Source: Halomonas sp. GFAJ-1
GTDB taxonomy: Bacteria > Pseudomonadota > Gammaproteobacteria > Pseudomonadales > Halomonadaceae
Assembly: GCA_002966495.1 (NCBI GenBank)
Contig: CP016490.1
Location: forward strand, 558,001-622,000
Direction of reading: 5' to 3'
Length of the DNA: 64,000 nt
Each line of letters begins with the position of its first letter. Positions within the stretch are counted from its first letter, which is position 1. Shown in pieces: positions 51,866 through 60,374 of the stretch. A model generated the notes under the pieces. That model saw nothing but the letters and a program-made list of their open reading frames with translations. It was not told the origin of the DNA and ran no database searches. Made by a program: the position numbers and the translations under genes.

Positions 51866-52834
51866 ATGAAAAAAACACTTCTTAGTACAGCGATTCTTTC
51901 TGCGGCACTGGCTGTCGGCATGAGCACCGTTCAAGCAAGCGACTTCCCTAACAAGCCTCTTACGTTAGTGGTTGGTTTTGGCGCGGGTGGCAGCACCGAT
52001 ATTCAGGCGCGTGTACTTGCCAACGTACTGGAAGATGAGCTGGGGCAGCCCGTTAACGTGGTCAACCAACCCGGCGCGGGCGGCGGTATTGCATTAACAC
52101 GCTTGGCCAATAATAGCGATGAGGGCTATACCTTCGCTTTCGGCACTTCAATGACCATTACTTACGGCCCGCTGGCAACTGAAACCGCCTATCAGCTGGA
52201 CGATTTCCGCTACGTTGCAGGCGTTACGTTAGGGCAGTCGGCCATTGTAACCGGTGAAGACCGCCCCTTCGGCGACAGCTGGGAATCCCTGGTTGAGTTC
52301 GCGCGGGAAAATCCCGGCACTAGCTACGCCACGCAAACCGCCCTTGATCGCATGATCATTGAGTACATCTCTCAGAAAGAAGGCCTCGACCTTCGCATCG
52401 TGCCGACAGCTGGGGGAGCCGGCATGGCGCCACTGATTCTTTCCGGCGATGTGGATTTTGCCTACAGTGGCGGCACCCACTCAGGCTATGCCGAGTCTGG
52501 CGAAATGCCCGTACTGCTTAGCCTAGCGGAAGAGCGTTTAGTGGCGTTCCCCGATGCCCCAAGCATGCAGGAAGCCGGCTATGACATTAACCCGGCGGAA
52601 ATCCGTGTGGTAATGGTGCCCAAAAACACGCCTGACGCCCACGTTGAACGCTTGGCCGAAGCACTGGAAGCCGCTACCCAGGATGAGCGCTTCATTGAAA
52701 TCACCGAAGAGCGCATCTTAATGCCGGTGGTTTATCTCTCAGAAGATGAAGTTACCCAAACACTCACTGAGCAGACCGAAAGCTACAAAGCGTTGATTGA
52801 AGAACTAGGCGGCGTACCCGGCGCAAACGAATAA
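51866..52834 (+). CDS. tctC: Tripartite tricarboxylate receptor (Bug) protein
   Basis: This 322-residue periplasmic receptor has a signal peptide (about 1-24, ending VQA) and the Bug pattern LTLVVGFGAGGSTDIQARVLA, GQPVNVVNQPGAGGGIA and a late LIEELGG. GAGGAAAT lies before the ATG. It is the receptor for the tctBA transporter just upstream and is followed by a strong terminator. Whether the substrate is citrate, tartrate or another carboxylate is not readable. Confidence 0.9.
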   Translation: MKKTLLSTAILSAALAVGMSTVQASDFPNKPLTLVVGFGAGGSTDIQARVLANVLEDELGQPVNVVNQPGAGGGIALTRLANNSDEGYTFAFGTSMTITYGPLATETAYQLDDFRYVAGVTLGQSAIVTGEDRPFGDSWESLVEFARENPGTSYATQTALDRMIIEYISQKEGLDLRIVPTAGGAGMAPLILSGDVDFAYSGGTHSGYAESGEMPVLLSLAEERLVAFPDAPSMQEAGYDINPAEIRVVMVPKNTPDAHVERLAEALEAATQDERFIEITEERILMPVVYLSEDEVTQTLTEQTESYKALIEELGGVPGANE

Positions 52835-52854
52835 GCAACACCTAAGCCACACTA

Positions 52855-52892
52855 AAGCGCCCGCTGCTAAGCATAAGCAGCGGGCGCTTTTT
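52855..52892 (+). terminator. Terminator after tctC
   Basis: AGCGCCCGCTGCT (52855-52867) pairs perfectly with AGCAGCGGGCGCT (52875-52887) around a 7-base loop, followed by a T-run to 52892. Confidence 0.9.
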
Positions 52893-53157
52893 TATAGATC
52901 ACTCGCGACCACGCAGTTACGCCCCTTCGCTTTAGCGCAATAAAGGTGCGCATCTGCTCGTTTGAGAACTTCCTCGCTGGTTTCCAAGGCCTGGGGGCAG
53001 GCCACGCCTATGCTGTCCGTTACAGGCACCGGGTGGCCGTCATGATCAAACAGCGTTGCAGTTTCAACCGCCTCACGAAATAGATAAAATCACGGCTTTG
53101 ATGGCGAGCCGCCAGCGTATCGCGCGTGACATACGTCACTCTCTGGTGCTTAAACGC
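52891..53157 (-). pseudogene. Decayed remnant of a GGDEF-domain protein
   Basis: On the minus strand, fragments of a GGDEF domain appear in broken order. From 53157 the frame reads KHQRVTYVTRDTLAARHQSRDFIYF, matching the segment just before GGDEF. Then, in another frame, VETATLFDHDGHPVPVTDSIGVACPQALETSEEVLKRADAHLYCAKAKG resumes the C-terminal part, so the GGDEF core is deleted and the frame shifted. A further frame change near 52918-52921 recovers RNCVVASDL and a stop. No start or 5' part remains. It lies between tctC and ntrC. Confidence 0.65.
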
Positions 53158-53171
53158 TTAATGCGGTGTTA

Positions 53172-54602
53172 TCACCCCTCATCGGCTAGCGCGGGCAGTA
53201 GCGTTTTTAGTTTACGGGTCAGCGTATTGCGCCCCCAGCCCAGCAGTTCCGCAGCCTCTCCTTTGCGGCCTCCGGTATGCTTCAGCGCTGTCTCTATTAA
53301 GATGCGCTCAAAATCCGGCACGGCTTCTTCCAGCAAATGGGTATGCCCTTCTGCCAAGGCGCGGTCGGCCCACTCTCTGAAAGCCGAGCGCCAATCGCCG
53401 TGGGCGCTGTTTTCTGTCGTGCTTAACGTACGTAGCTCCGGCGGCAGGTCTTCAATGAGAATCTCACGGCCCGAAGCCATGACCGTTAGCCAGCGGCAAA
53501 TATTTTCCAGCTGACGCACGTTGCCCGGCCAAGGCAAACGGGTAAGGTGAGCCTCTGCTTCTGCGGTAAGCACTTTGATATCTGTTGCCAGCTCTTTCGC
53601 CGCCTCGGCCAAGAAATGGCGCGTGAGGCGGGGAATATCTTCCCGACGCTCTGCTAGGCACGGCAGATGCACACGGATCACATTTAAACGGTGGAACAAG
53701 TCCTCCCGAAAGCGCCCATCCTCTACCAGCGACTCCAGGTTTTGGTGAGTGGCCGCAATAATGCGCACATCAACTTTTACCGGCGTATGCCCACCCACGC
53801 GGTAAAACTCACCGTCAGCAAGCACTCGCAGCAGCCGTGTTTGCGTTTCAGCGGGCATATCGCCGATTTCATCTAAAAACAGCGTACCGCCGTTGGCCTG
53901 CTCAAAGCGCCCCTGACGCTGCTGGGCCGCGCCTGTGAAAGCGCCTTTTTCATGACCAAACAACTCAGACTCAATTAAGTCACGGGGAATCGCCGCCATG
54001 TTAAGCGCGATAAACGGCTTACCCGCCCGGGGACTGTGTTGGTGAAGTGCCTGGGCAACGCGCTCCTTACCCGTGCCCGACTCCCCATTAATTAATACCG
54101 TAATATGCGAGTGAGAAAGGCGGCCGATGGCGCGAAACACTTCCTGCATAGCAGGCGCCTCGCCAATAATTTCAGCGCTTAAGCCTTCTGGAACCGTTAC
54201 CGGGCGCTGGCGTTCCCGGGCATGGGCAACGGCTCTACGCACTAGGGCAAGCGCCTCATCCACATCAAACGGCTTAGGCAGATATTCAAATGCCCCCCCT
54301 TGGTAGGAGGCCACCGCGCTATCTAGATCGGAATGAGCGGTCATCACGATAACGGGCAAATCGGGGTGGGCATCGCGCACCCGCGACATCAGGTCAAGCC
54401 CATCAATACCCGGCATACGAATATCGGTCACCAGCACATCGGGCGGGTTCTCTAATAGCCGGGCTAAGGCGGTGTCGGCCCGCTCAATACACTCGACTTG
54501 CAGGTCTGGCTGCGCCAGCGCGCGCTCAAGCACCCAGCGGATAGCGCGGTCATCGTCGACAATGACCACCCGTGCAACATCGGTACGTGTCGCCTCAGTC
54601 AT
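53172..54602 (-). CDS. ntrC: Nitrogen regulator NtrC
   Basis: This 476-residue RpoN activator has a receiver domain with phospho-acceptor aspartate in LVTDIRMPG (about 10-130), an AAA+ domain with GESGTGKE and the sigma54-contact loop GAFTGA (about 145-380), and a Fis-type DNA-binding helix at the end (GGRKGEAAELLGWGRNTLTRKL). Phosphorylated by NtrB, it drives glnA and nitrogen-starvation genes. Its ATG overlaps the ntrB stop by four bases. Confidence 0.96.
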   Translation of the reverse strand: MTEATRTDVARVVIVDDDRAIRWVLERALAQPDLQVECIERADTALARLLENPPDVLVTDIRMPGIDGLDLMSRVRDAHPDLPVIVMTAHSDLDSAVASYQGGAFEYLPKPFDVDEALALVRRAVAHARERQRPVTVPEGLSAEIIGEAPAMQEVFRAIGRLSHSHITVLINGESGTGKERVAQALHQHSPRAGKPFIALNMAAIPRDLIESELFGHEKGAFTGAAQQRQGRFEQANGGTLFLDEIGDMPAETQTRLLRVLADGEFYRVGGHTPVKVDVRIIAATHQNLESLVEDGRFREDLFHRLNVIRVHLPCLAERREDIPRLTRHFLAEAAKELATDIKVLTAEAEAHLTRLPWPGNVRQLENICRWLTVMASGREILIEDLPPELRTLSTTENSAHGDWRSAFREWADRALAEGHTHLLEEAVPDFERILIETALKHTGGRKGEAAELLGWGRNTLTRKLKTLLPALADEG

Positions 54603-55657
54603 GACGCTTCTCCGGTGAAATTAATAACCAATGGAATCAGTAAACGAAATTCGGTGTGGCTGGGTCGTGAATCGCATTCGATCAACCCTTGATGTTGGTG
54701 CAAAATTGACTGAGCAATGGATAGCCCCAGGCCGCTGCCTTCAGCGCGCCCAGAAACCATGGGGTAGAAGAGCGTTTCGCGTAATGCATCAGGAATACCA
54801 GGGCCGTTATCAATCACGCCTACTTCGCTCACTAACCGGTGGCGCTCGGCCCCCAGGGTAAACTGGCGCTTGGCACGGGTACGCAGGATGAGTTCTGGCG
54901 CGGGGGTGCCTGCATCGCTCATGGCCTGAACCGCGTTGCGGGCGACGTTAAGCACCGCCTGAATCATCTGCGACTCATCGCCAGAAAGGTCAGGCAGGCT
55001 AGGGTCATAGTCGCGGGTGACCGCTACGTGAGGGTGCTCGGCGATGAGCAGCGCCCGCACCCGCTCCAGCACTTTATGAATATTGACCGGCTCATGTTTC
55101 ACGATGCGGTTGGGGCCAAGCATGGAGTCCACTAGGTCACGTAGGCGGTCCACCTCTTCGACGATGATATGGGTAAATTCACGCAGCGCTGGGTCGTCTA
55201 AATCTCGCTCCAGCAGCTGTGCTGCTCCACGAATCCCCCCTAGTGGGTTTTTAACTTCATGGGCCAAGCCGCGGGCTAAAATTTTGATGGTTTCCTGGCG
55301 GGTGGTTAACGCTTCTTCCCGGGAAATTTGCATCAGGCGGTCGCGGGGTTCTACTTCTAACAGCAGCTCATCTTCTGAAAGGGGGGTAACGGTGTAATCC
55401 ACCGTGAGGGGCTCGCTATTTAGCGGCGTAATGCGCGCCTCACGCTGGGTAAAGGGGTGAAACGCATCCCGGGCTTTGGCCAGCACGTCATCAATGCTAT
55501 CGCCACTGCCCAGCAGGGTATCCAGACTGATATTCTGTACACGGCTTAGGCTAACGGCCAGTAATGCTTCAGCAGCAGGATTCATCCAGCGAACGCGTAG
55601 CTCGCCATCCAGCAACAGTACCGCCGTTGTGAGATGTTCTAACAAACGTTGATACAT
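54599..55657 (-). CDS. ntrB: Nitrogen sensor histidine kinase NtrB
   Basis: This 352-residue cytoplasmic kinase has a PAS domain (about 10-110), the H-box RGLAHEVKNPLGGIRGAAQLL (about 130) and a HATPase domain with N-, G1- and G2-type motifs (VLNVARNAVQAM, IDNGPGIPD, GSGLGLSIAQ). It phosphorylates NtrC under nitrogen limitation, with PII as regulator in the known system. An RpoN-type promoter and an NtrC site lie upstream, so ntrBC is probably autoregulated. Confidence 0.95.
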   Translation of the reverse strand: MYQRLLEHLTTAVLLLDGELRVRWMNPAAEALLAVSLSRVQNISLDTLLGSGDSIDDVLAKARDAFHPFTQREARITPLNSEPLTVDYTVTPLSEDELLLEVEPRDRLMQISREEALTTRQETIKILARGLAHEVKNPLGGIRGAAQLLERDLDDPALREFTHIIVEEVDRLRDLVDSMLGPNRIVKHEPVNIHKVLERVRALLIAEHPHVAVTRDYDPSLPDLSGDESQMIQAVLNVARNAVQAMSDAGTPAPELILRTRAKRQFTLGAERHRLVSEVGVIDNGPGIPDALRETLFYPMVSGRAEGSGLGLSIAQSILHQHQGLIECDSRPSHTEFRLLIPLVINFTGEAS

Positions 55658-55775
55658 GGCATACCCTGACTAAGTGAGCTGACGTAATACGCTAAAACAG
55701 TGTGCTGAGAATCTTCTTTCGGGCATACGCATGATTCAGCATATAAAGGCGCGCTGCCGATTGTGCAGGAAGAAC

Positions 55776-55791
55776 TGCAAAAAGCACGCCA
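55776..55791 (-). promoter_or_regulatory. RpoN (sigma54) promoter of ntrBC
   Basis: Read on the minus strand, TGGCGTGCTTTTTGCA matches the -24/-12 consensus TGGCACG-N4-TTGCW at 14 of 16 defined or free positions, with GG and GC spaced correctly. It lies about 120 bases before the ntrB start. Confidence 0.78.
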
Positions 55792-55887
55792 ACTATCGGC
55801 AAGCGCCGAGTTGCACGGCTTGAGGGCATCGTTTCCCAACATGGCGAGACGTTCTAGCGCAATGTAGCGGTTTCTTCGCGATGTCAA

Positions 55888-55904
55888 TGCACCACTATAG
55901 TGCA
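55888..55904. promoter_or_regulatory. NtrC binding site upstream of ntrB
   Basis: TGCACCACTATAGTGCA is a 17-base site of the NtrC form TGCACC-N5-GGTGCA with one change (AGTGCA). It lies about 110 bases upstream of the RpoN promoter core, the usual enhancer distance. Confidence 0.78.
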
Positions 55905-55907
55905 TAG

Positions 55908-56444
55908 CTACTCGTCAGTAACGGTAATGCTCACCGGATCAGTGCGGTGCTGCACCCGGCCGCTGCTATCGAGCAACTCAGCCTGAAGCCGGTGCTGGCC
56001 CTGGGACAGGCCCGTCAACCAAAATGCATCGCTATTCAGCGCTGTCTGGCTAAGCTCACCGTTCACCAATAGCTGAACTTTGTGATCTTCCCGCAGCGGG
56101 GGTGACACGTGCAGCTCGACGGCGGTCATGCCATCGCGAATAGCTGCCCCACCCTGGGGCGCGCTAATCACAAAGCGGTCGTAAGGCATAAAGGGCTGCC
56201 CAGGGCTACCCTGGCGACGCGGCGCCGATGGGGCAGCGCGGGGAGACGTGGAAACGCTCGGCAGCGGTGCTAACGTCAGCGCTTCGCCGCCGCGCTCCGG
56301 GTTATCGGTAAAGGTGACCCTGCCCTGCTCATCCAGCACTCGGTAAACCGTTTGTGCTTGCGCAGCGCTTACCCACATGCACAGCACGAGCAAAGCGCCT
56401 GTGAATAAACTCTTTTTTGCCTCAAAACGCCGCCCAAACGCCAT
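55908..56444 (-). CDS. DUF4124 domain secreted protein
   Basis: This 178-residue protein has a signal peptide (about 12-31, ending AQA), the DUF4124 motif TVYRVLDEQGRVTFTDNPERGG directly after it, a proline-rich linker and a C-terminal Ig-like beta domain (VISAPQGGAAIRDG and HRLQAELLD). DUF4124 proteins are small envelope proteins of unknown role, common between glnA and ntrB in gammaproteobacteria. It starts just after the glnA terminator and ends close to an NtrC site. Confidence 0.85.
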   Translation of the reverse strand: MAFGRRFEAKKSLFTGALLVLCMWVSAAQAQTVYRVLDEQGRVTFTDNPERGGEALTLAPLPSVSTSPRAAPSAPRRQGSPGQPFMPYDRFVISAPQGGAAIRDGMTAVELHVSPPLREDHKVQLLVNGELSQTALNSDAFWLTGLSQGQHRLQAELLDSSGRVQHRTDPVSITVTDE

Positions 56445-56474
56445 CGCGCCCCATCCTTTACAGTGTTTGTACCA

Positions 56475-56502
56475 ATAAAAAACCCCGCCGAGGCGGGGTT
56501 TC
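56475..56502 (-). terminator. Terminator of glnA
   Basis: AACCCCGCC (56481-56489) pairs with GGCGGGGTT (56492-56500); read on the minus strand the stem is followed by TTTTTTATT. It ends glnA transcription before the DUF4124 gene. Confidence 0.85.
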
Positions 56503-56506
56503 AGTG

Positions 56507-56590
56507 CTTATTACAGTGCTGATAGAAGTACTGATAGAAGTACTGATAACAGTACTTACTACTGTACTTGTTAGCGCACTTACTTCGCTA
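56507..56590. repeat. Degenerate 12-bp tandem array in the glnA 3' region
   Basis: Seven consecutive 12-base units beginning CT and mostly ending TA lie at 56507, 56519, 56531, 56543, 56555, 56567 and 56579. The second and third (CTGATAGAAGTA) are identical and the fourth differs by two bases. The array sits between the glnA stop (minus strand) and its terminator, inside the mRNA tail. Confidence 0.65.
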
Positions 56591-56641
56591 CTGACAACCA
56601 CCGCCGGGGTGATAGTAGCAGCTAGGTATTAATAACGCTGA

Positions 56642-58048
56642 TTAGCAGCTGTAGTACATGTCGAACTCAATGGGGTGAGTCGTCATGCGGATACGCTCAA
56701 CGTCTTCCATCTTCAGTTCGATGTAGGCGTCGATCATTTCGTCGGTGAACACGCCACCTTCGGTTAGGAACGCGCGGTCAACATCGAGTGCTTCCAGCGC
56801 TTGATCCAGGCTGTTTGCAACGGTCGGCACTGACTTGCCTTCTTCTGGCGGCAGGTCGTACAGATTCTTATCCATCGCATCGCCAGGATGGATCTTGTTC
56901 TTGATACCGTCGATACCGGCCATCAGCATGGCGGCAAACGCCAAGTAGGGGTTGGCCGTCGGATCAGGGAAGCGCGTTTCGACACGCTTGCCTTTCGGGC
57001 TAGCCGTGTACGGAATACGGATAGAAGCAGAACGGTTGCGGGCACTGTAGGCCAGCATTACCGGCGCTTCAAAACCAGGTACCAAACGCTTGTAAGAGTT
57101 AGTCGACGCGTTAGTGAAGGCGTTCAGAGCGCGGGCGTGCTTGATGATGCCGCCAATGTAGTAAAGCGCCATTTCAGACAGGCCAGCGTACTCGTCACCG
57201 GCGAACTGGTTCTGACCATCTTTCCAGAAGGACTGGTGGATGTGCATACCTGAACCGTTATCGCCCACCAGCGGCTTCGGCATAAAGGTAGCCGTTTTGC
57301 CGTAAGCGTGAGCCACATTGTGGATCACGTACTTCATTTCCTGAACTTCGTCAGCCTTCTTCACCAGCGTGTTGAACTTAACGCCGATTTCGTTCTGACC
57401 CGCGTTGGCAACCTCGTGGTGATGAACTTCCACGGTCTGGCCAATCGCTTCCAGGGTGTTACACATAGCACCACGAATATCATGGAAGCTGTCTACCGGA
57501 GGAACCGGGAAGTAACCGCCTTTCAAGCGTGGACGGTGCCCCAAGTTGCCGCCTTCAACAACGTTGTCGGTAGCCCAGGCGCCTTCGTCAGAGGTGATTT
57601 TGTACATAGAGCCCTGGATATCGGACTTCCAGTGCACTTCATCAAAAATAAAGAATTCAGGCTCAGGACCAAAGAAAGCCGTATCACCCAGGCCGGTAGA
57701 CTGCAGGTAGGCTTCTGCACGCTTAGCGATAGAACGTGGGTCGCGGTCGTAGCCCTGCATAGTAGCCGGCTCGATAATGTCGCAACGCAGAATCAAGGTA
57801 GCGTCTTCGGTGAAGGGGTCCAGGAAACCAGTACCGTCTTCTGGGCGCAGAATCATGTCGGATTCATTGATGCCCTTCCAGCCGTTGATGGAAGAACCAT
57901 CAAACATCTGGCCGTTTTCAAAAAACTCCTCGTTCACATCCCGAGCAGGAACAGTAACGTGCTGCTCTTTACCGCGGGTGTCGGTGAAACGCAGGTCTAC
58001 CCACTTAACATCATGTTCTTCAATTAGCGCGAGAGTCTTGGCTGACAT
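56642..58048 (-). CDS. glnA: Glutamine synthetase, type I
   Basis: This 468-residue dodecameric enzyme makes glutamine from glutamate, ammonia and ATP. It has the beta-grasp start KWVDLRFTDTRGKEQHVT, DGSSINGWKGI, PEPEFFIFD, the ATP site KPLVGDNGSGMHIHQSFW and the adenylylation loop NLYDLPPEE (tyrosine about 397), so it should be regulated by GlnE-type adenylylation. An RpoN promoter and an NtrC site lie in the long upstream region. A hairpin terminator and a 12-bp repeat array follow. Confidence 0.97.
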   Translation of the reverse strand: MSAKTLALIEEHDVKWVDLRFTDTRGKEQHVTVPARDVNEEFFENGQMFDGSSINGWKGINESDMILRPEDGTGFLDPFTEDATLILRCDIIEPATMQGYDRDPRSIAKRAEAYLQSTGLGDTAFFGPEPEFFIFDEVHWKSDIQGSMYKITSDEGAWATDNVVEGGNLGHRPRLKGGYFPVPPVDSFHDIRGAMCNTLEAIGQTVEVHHHEVANAGQNEIGVKFNTLVKKADEVQEMKYVIHNVAHAYGKTATFMPKPLVGDNGSGMHIHQSFWKDGQNQFAGDEYAGLSEMALYYIGGIIKHARALNAFTNASTNSYKRLVPGFEAPVMLAYSARNRSASIRIPYTASPKGKRVETRFPDPTANPYLAFAAMLMAGIDGIKNKIHPGDAMDKNLYDLPPEEGKSVPTVANSLDQALEALDVDRAFLTEGGVFTDEMIDAYIELKMEDVERIRMTTHPIEFDMYYSC

Positions 58049-58293
58049 AGTGTCCTCCGGTATGAGCGTGGCTTAAAGCGTAAAACAGAAAGCTATCGAT
58101 AAAAATGTTATTCGACAAAACATTCAACACGCTAAGGGCATGTGTCACGTTTGTCATTCTGCTTCGCTCAACGTTTGTCTGGCGATAAAGAGCAAAACGT
58201 CCAGCGTTATTCCAAACCGGCTATCGTTGTAGCACGCCACAGGGCTTCTGCCTACGACACGCTAGCCGCTAAACAACTGTTTCCAAAATATAA

Positions 58294-58309
58294 AGCATAG
58301 AGCATGCCA
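58294..58309 (-). promoter_or_regulatory. RpoN (sigma54) promoter of glnA
   Basis: On the minus strand, TGGCATGCTCTATGCT matches TGGCACG-N4-TTGCW with correct GG and GC spacing and two changes. It lies about 245 bases before the glnA start. Confidence 0.7.
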
Positions 58310-58471
58310 ACTTTGCACCAATATGGCATTAAAAAATAGCAAGCCATTGTATTTATTAATTTAAAACTTCTTTAACCATGCCTCTTCATGTGGCATGACG
58401 CCTATAAGAGCAGCCCTGCCTTGCCATCAATCCAGAAAAGTGCACCAAAAGCACACAATCAAGCACCAATT

Positions 58472-58488
58472 TGCATCAAAGTGGTGCA
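58472..58488. promoter_or_regulatory. NtrC binding site upstream of glnA
   Basis: TGCATCAAAGTGGTGCA fits TGCACC-N5-GGTGCA with one change. It lies about 165-180 bases upstream of the RpoN promoter core. A nearby TGCACC at 58441 may be a second, weaker half-site. Confidence 0.72.
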
Positions 58489-58602
58489 TGAAAAAACCAT
58501 AACCCTCATTTTTATTAAGCAACTTTAGCTTGCTACTTAAAGAAACCAAGAACTACAATAAATTACAATTCAATAGGTTTTATAACATGGGAAGCCGCCT
58601 TC

Positions 58603-59223
58603 ATGGGTACGGTCTGCTTTATTATTGACGCGCTGGTAACGGGTGCCCGCTTACCACGCCACCTCCACTCCATTCGGCAGTCCGGCCATTCAGACCATCT
58701 AGTACCCATTATTGTCACTCATACTCGTGCTGATAATCGCTTGGCAGACTTGGAGCAACGCTACCAAGTGCACTGCGTAATTACCCCCTCCCAGCCACTA
58801 GGTGCACGCCTGAACCAAGCTGCTTATATCAGCCAAGCGGAGTGGCTGTTTATCGCGCTAAAGAAAAAAACCATCGCCCCAGAGCAGTGGGACGAGATTA
58901 TTGCCCAGCTAGATACCTCTTCTCTCGACGCATTGATCATTGTAAGTGCGCCGCCGCGCTGTTCTTCGCGCCTGCTGCAACGCTTTATAGGCTCTGCTAT
59001 TACGGTGCCACCTTACATCGCGATTCGACGCGCCTGGTTAGAACGCTTAGGCAGGTTTGACCCCGAACTGGATGAGCCAGCGTTGGTAGACTTACTGCAG
59101 CGCCTTTATGCCTGCCCCACACGCCTAAAAACCATCAGTAGCAATACCCTACGCTCACAGCACGGCTTATTTGCTAAAGACGATACACGTTACCCACTCC
59201 ACGCTTCACACCTAATCCCTTAA
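58603..59223 (+). CDS. Divergent GT-A glycosyltransferase-like protein
   Basis: This 206-residue protein loosely follows the small GT2-type TIGR04283 pattern: VPIIVTHTRADNR, then PLGARLNQAAYISQAEWLFIALKKKTI (where sugar-binding loops would be) and AIRRAWLERLGRFDPELDEPALVDLLQRL. The usual DxD is not clear (ALKKKT in its place), so it may be inactive or a distant relative. The start at 58603 has GGAAG nearby. It is divergent from glnA and convergent with an acyltransferase gene. Confidence 0.6.
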   Translation: MGTVCFIIDALVTGARLPRHLHSIRQSGHSDHLVPIIVTHTRADNRLADLEQRYQVHCVITPSQPLGARLNQAAYISQAEWLFIALKKKTIAPEQWDEIIAQLDTSSLDALIIVSAPPRCSSRLLQRFIGSAITVPPYIAIRRAWLERLGRFDPELDEPALVDLLQRLYACPTRLKTISSNTLRSQHGLFAKDDTRYPLHASHLIP

Positions 59224-59232
59224 TTCCCGCGT

Positions 59233-60270
59233 TTATACTTTTAAACGTTTGCCAAAAAGCATGGCGCCCCAGGTAGTCGTATTCGCCAATTTGTTGAGCG
59301 CTATAGAGCCGACACCCCCCACTACAATCAGCAGCACAGCGTATATAGGCAGGGGAAGCGCTGTGGGCCCGACAAAAAAGTCTGTGATTGCAAAAAACAT
59401 CGGGTGGGCAAGGTAGATACCAAACGAATACGCATTGATATAGCGTACCCAAGGCGGCGCTCGGCGCCCCTTTAAGTAGCGCATTGCCCACAGCGTGAAC
59501 AACACAAAAAAAGGAATCACCCAGACCTCTTTGGATGAAAAGGCCAGCCATCCCGCAAAGGTGGCCATCACAATGCCAACCACTAGCCCCATCAGCCATC
59601 CTGGCCGAGCCAACACACGTATCCAAGCGGGCAACTGAACCGTTTCCGTTTGAGACACTGCAGACGGCATCAAAAGGTAATAGCGCACCAACGCGAGCGC
59701 CAAAAAGAAGAGATACACCCAGCCCAACGGGGCAATCCAAAGCAAATAGCCAGGCGGCGCTACCTCTAGCCAATAAGCTACCCCCCAGTAAGCCATGCTT
59801 ACGATGCAACTACCCCATAGCCAGAGCATAGGGTCAAAGCGCCATAGCTGCCAGCGGGTAAACAGCCAGTAGGCCGTGTAAAACTGCATAGCAATAATCA
59901 AGAAGTACCCATGCCAACCTGCAAAAACAAAATACTCCGTTGCATTGCTAATAAAGCCAACCGGCTCATCGCTGTTTTGTAATCGCACCCATTCAGCCGT
60001 CGAATAAATGAATCCATATACCAAATAGGGCAGCATGACGTACTTAACCCGCTGCCCTAGGAACCCCGACGGCACTTGTTTGTTGTACCGAACGGCAAAC
60101 ACAAATATCGAAATAAACAAAAAAATAGGCGTGCCGAGCACCAGCGGAATACGCATCAGATCGGTAAATACATTATCAACACGCTGATTTATATGGTCGA
60201 ACCAGTGAAATAAGAAAACAGCGATACACCCATAAGCACGCAACCAGTAAATTTCCTCAACCTTCTGCAT
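59233..60270 (-). CDS. Acyltransferase 3 family membrane protein
   Basis: This 345-residue protein has about ten membrane segments and the acyltransferase 3 pattern: EEIYWLRAYGCIAVFLFHWFDH at the N terminus, FLFISIFVFAVRY, the YNKQVPSGFLGQRVKYVMLPY loop and YINAYSFGIYLAHPMFF late. Members transfer acetyl or other acyl groups to sugars in polysaccharides or lipids. GGGAGG lies just before ATG 60270, which is preferred over a TTG four codons earlier. Confidence 0.85.
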   Translation of the reverse strand: MQKVEEIYWLRAYGCIAVFLFHWFDHINQRVDNVFTDLMRIPLVLGTPIFLFISIFVFAVRYNKQVPSGFLGQRVKYVMLPYLVYGFIYSTAEWVRLQNSDEPVGFISNATEYFVFAGWHGYFLIIAMQFYTAYWLFTRWQLWRFDPMLWLWGSCIVSMAYWGVAYWLEVAPPGYLLWIAPLGWVYLFFLALALVRYYLLMPSAVSQTETVQLPAWIRVLARPGWLMGLVVGIVMATFAGWLAFSSKEVWVIPFFVLFTLWAMRYLKGRRAPPWVRYINAYSFGIYLAHPMFFAITDFFVGPTALPLPIYAVLLIVVGGVGSIALNKLANTTTWGAMLFGKRLKV

Positions 60271-60374
60271 CCACCCTCCCAATGAGAAAACACCCTGCTA
60301 GGCTAAGATATGCTGCATAACCCTAATGCTATGGCGTACGACGTTTGTAACGTAATTTAATTCCTGGAGGACAC

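Larger units (their letters stand above)
58049..58602. promoter_or_regulatory. glnA upstream region (554 bases without a gene)
   Basis: This AT-richer stretch holds the glnA control region. An RpoN promoter (58294-58309, minus strand), an NtrC site (58472-58488) and a weaker half-matching one (58441-58457) are visible. The rest contains no frame I can support. It also must hold the promoter of the divergent gene at 58603. Confidence 0.7.

Noticed and set aside
53056..53514. A 152-residue plus-strand frame over the ntrC 3' end
   Set aside because: It is antisense to ntrC and the GGDEF remnant, serine-rich and without a family.
55639..55905. An 88-residue minus-strand frame covering the ntrB upstream region
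   Set aside because: It overlaps the RpoN promoter and NtrC site and reads as cysteine-rich non-protein-like sequence.
56417..56632. A 71-residue plus-strand frame with VLIEVLIEVLITVL repeats
   Set aside because: The apparent repeat protein comes from the 12-bp DNA array and lacks a ribosome site.
58141..58157. A TGTCAC...GTCAT pair near glnA as a further PhoB box
   Set aside because: The two cores are nine bases apart, not eleven, and no further units follow.
58314..58330. TGCACCAATATGGCATT near the glnA promoter as an NtrC site
   Set aside because: Only the left half fits, and the position directly adjoins the -24 element, too close for an enhancer.
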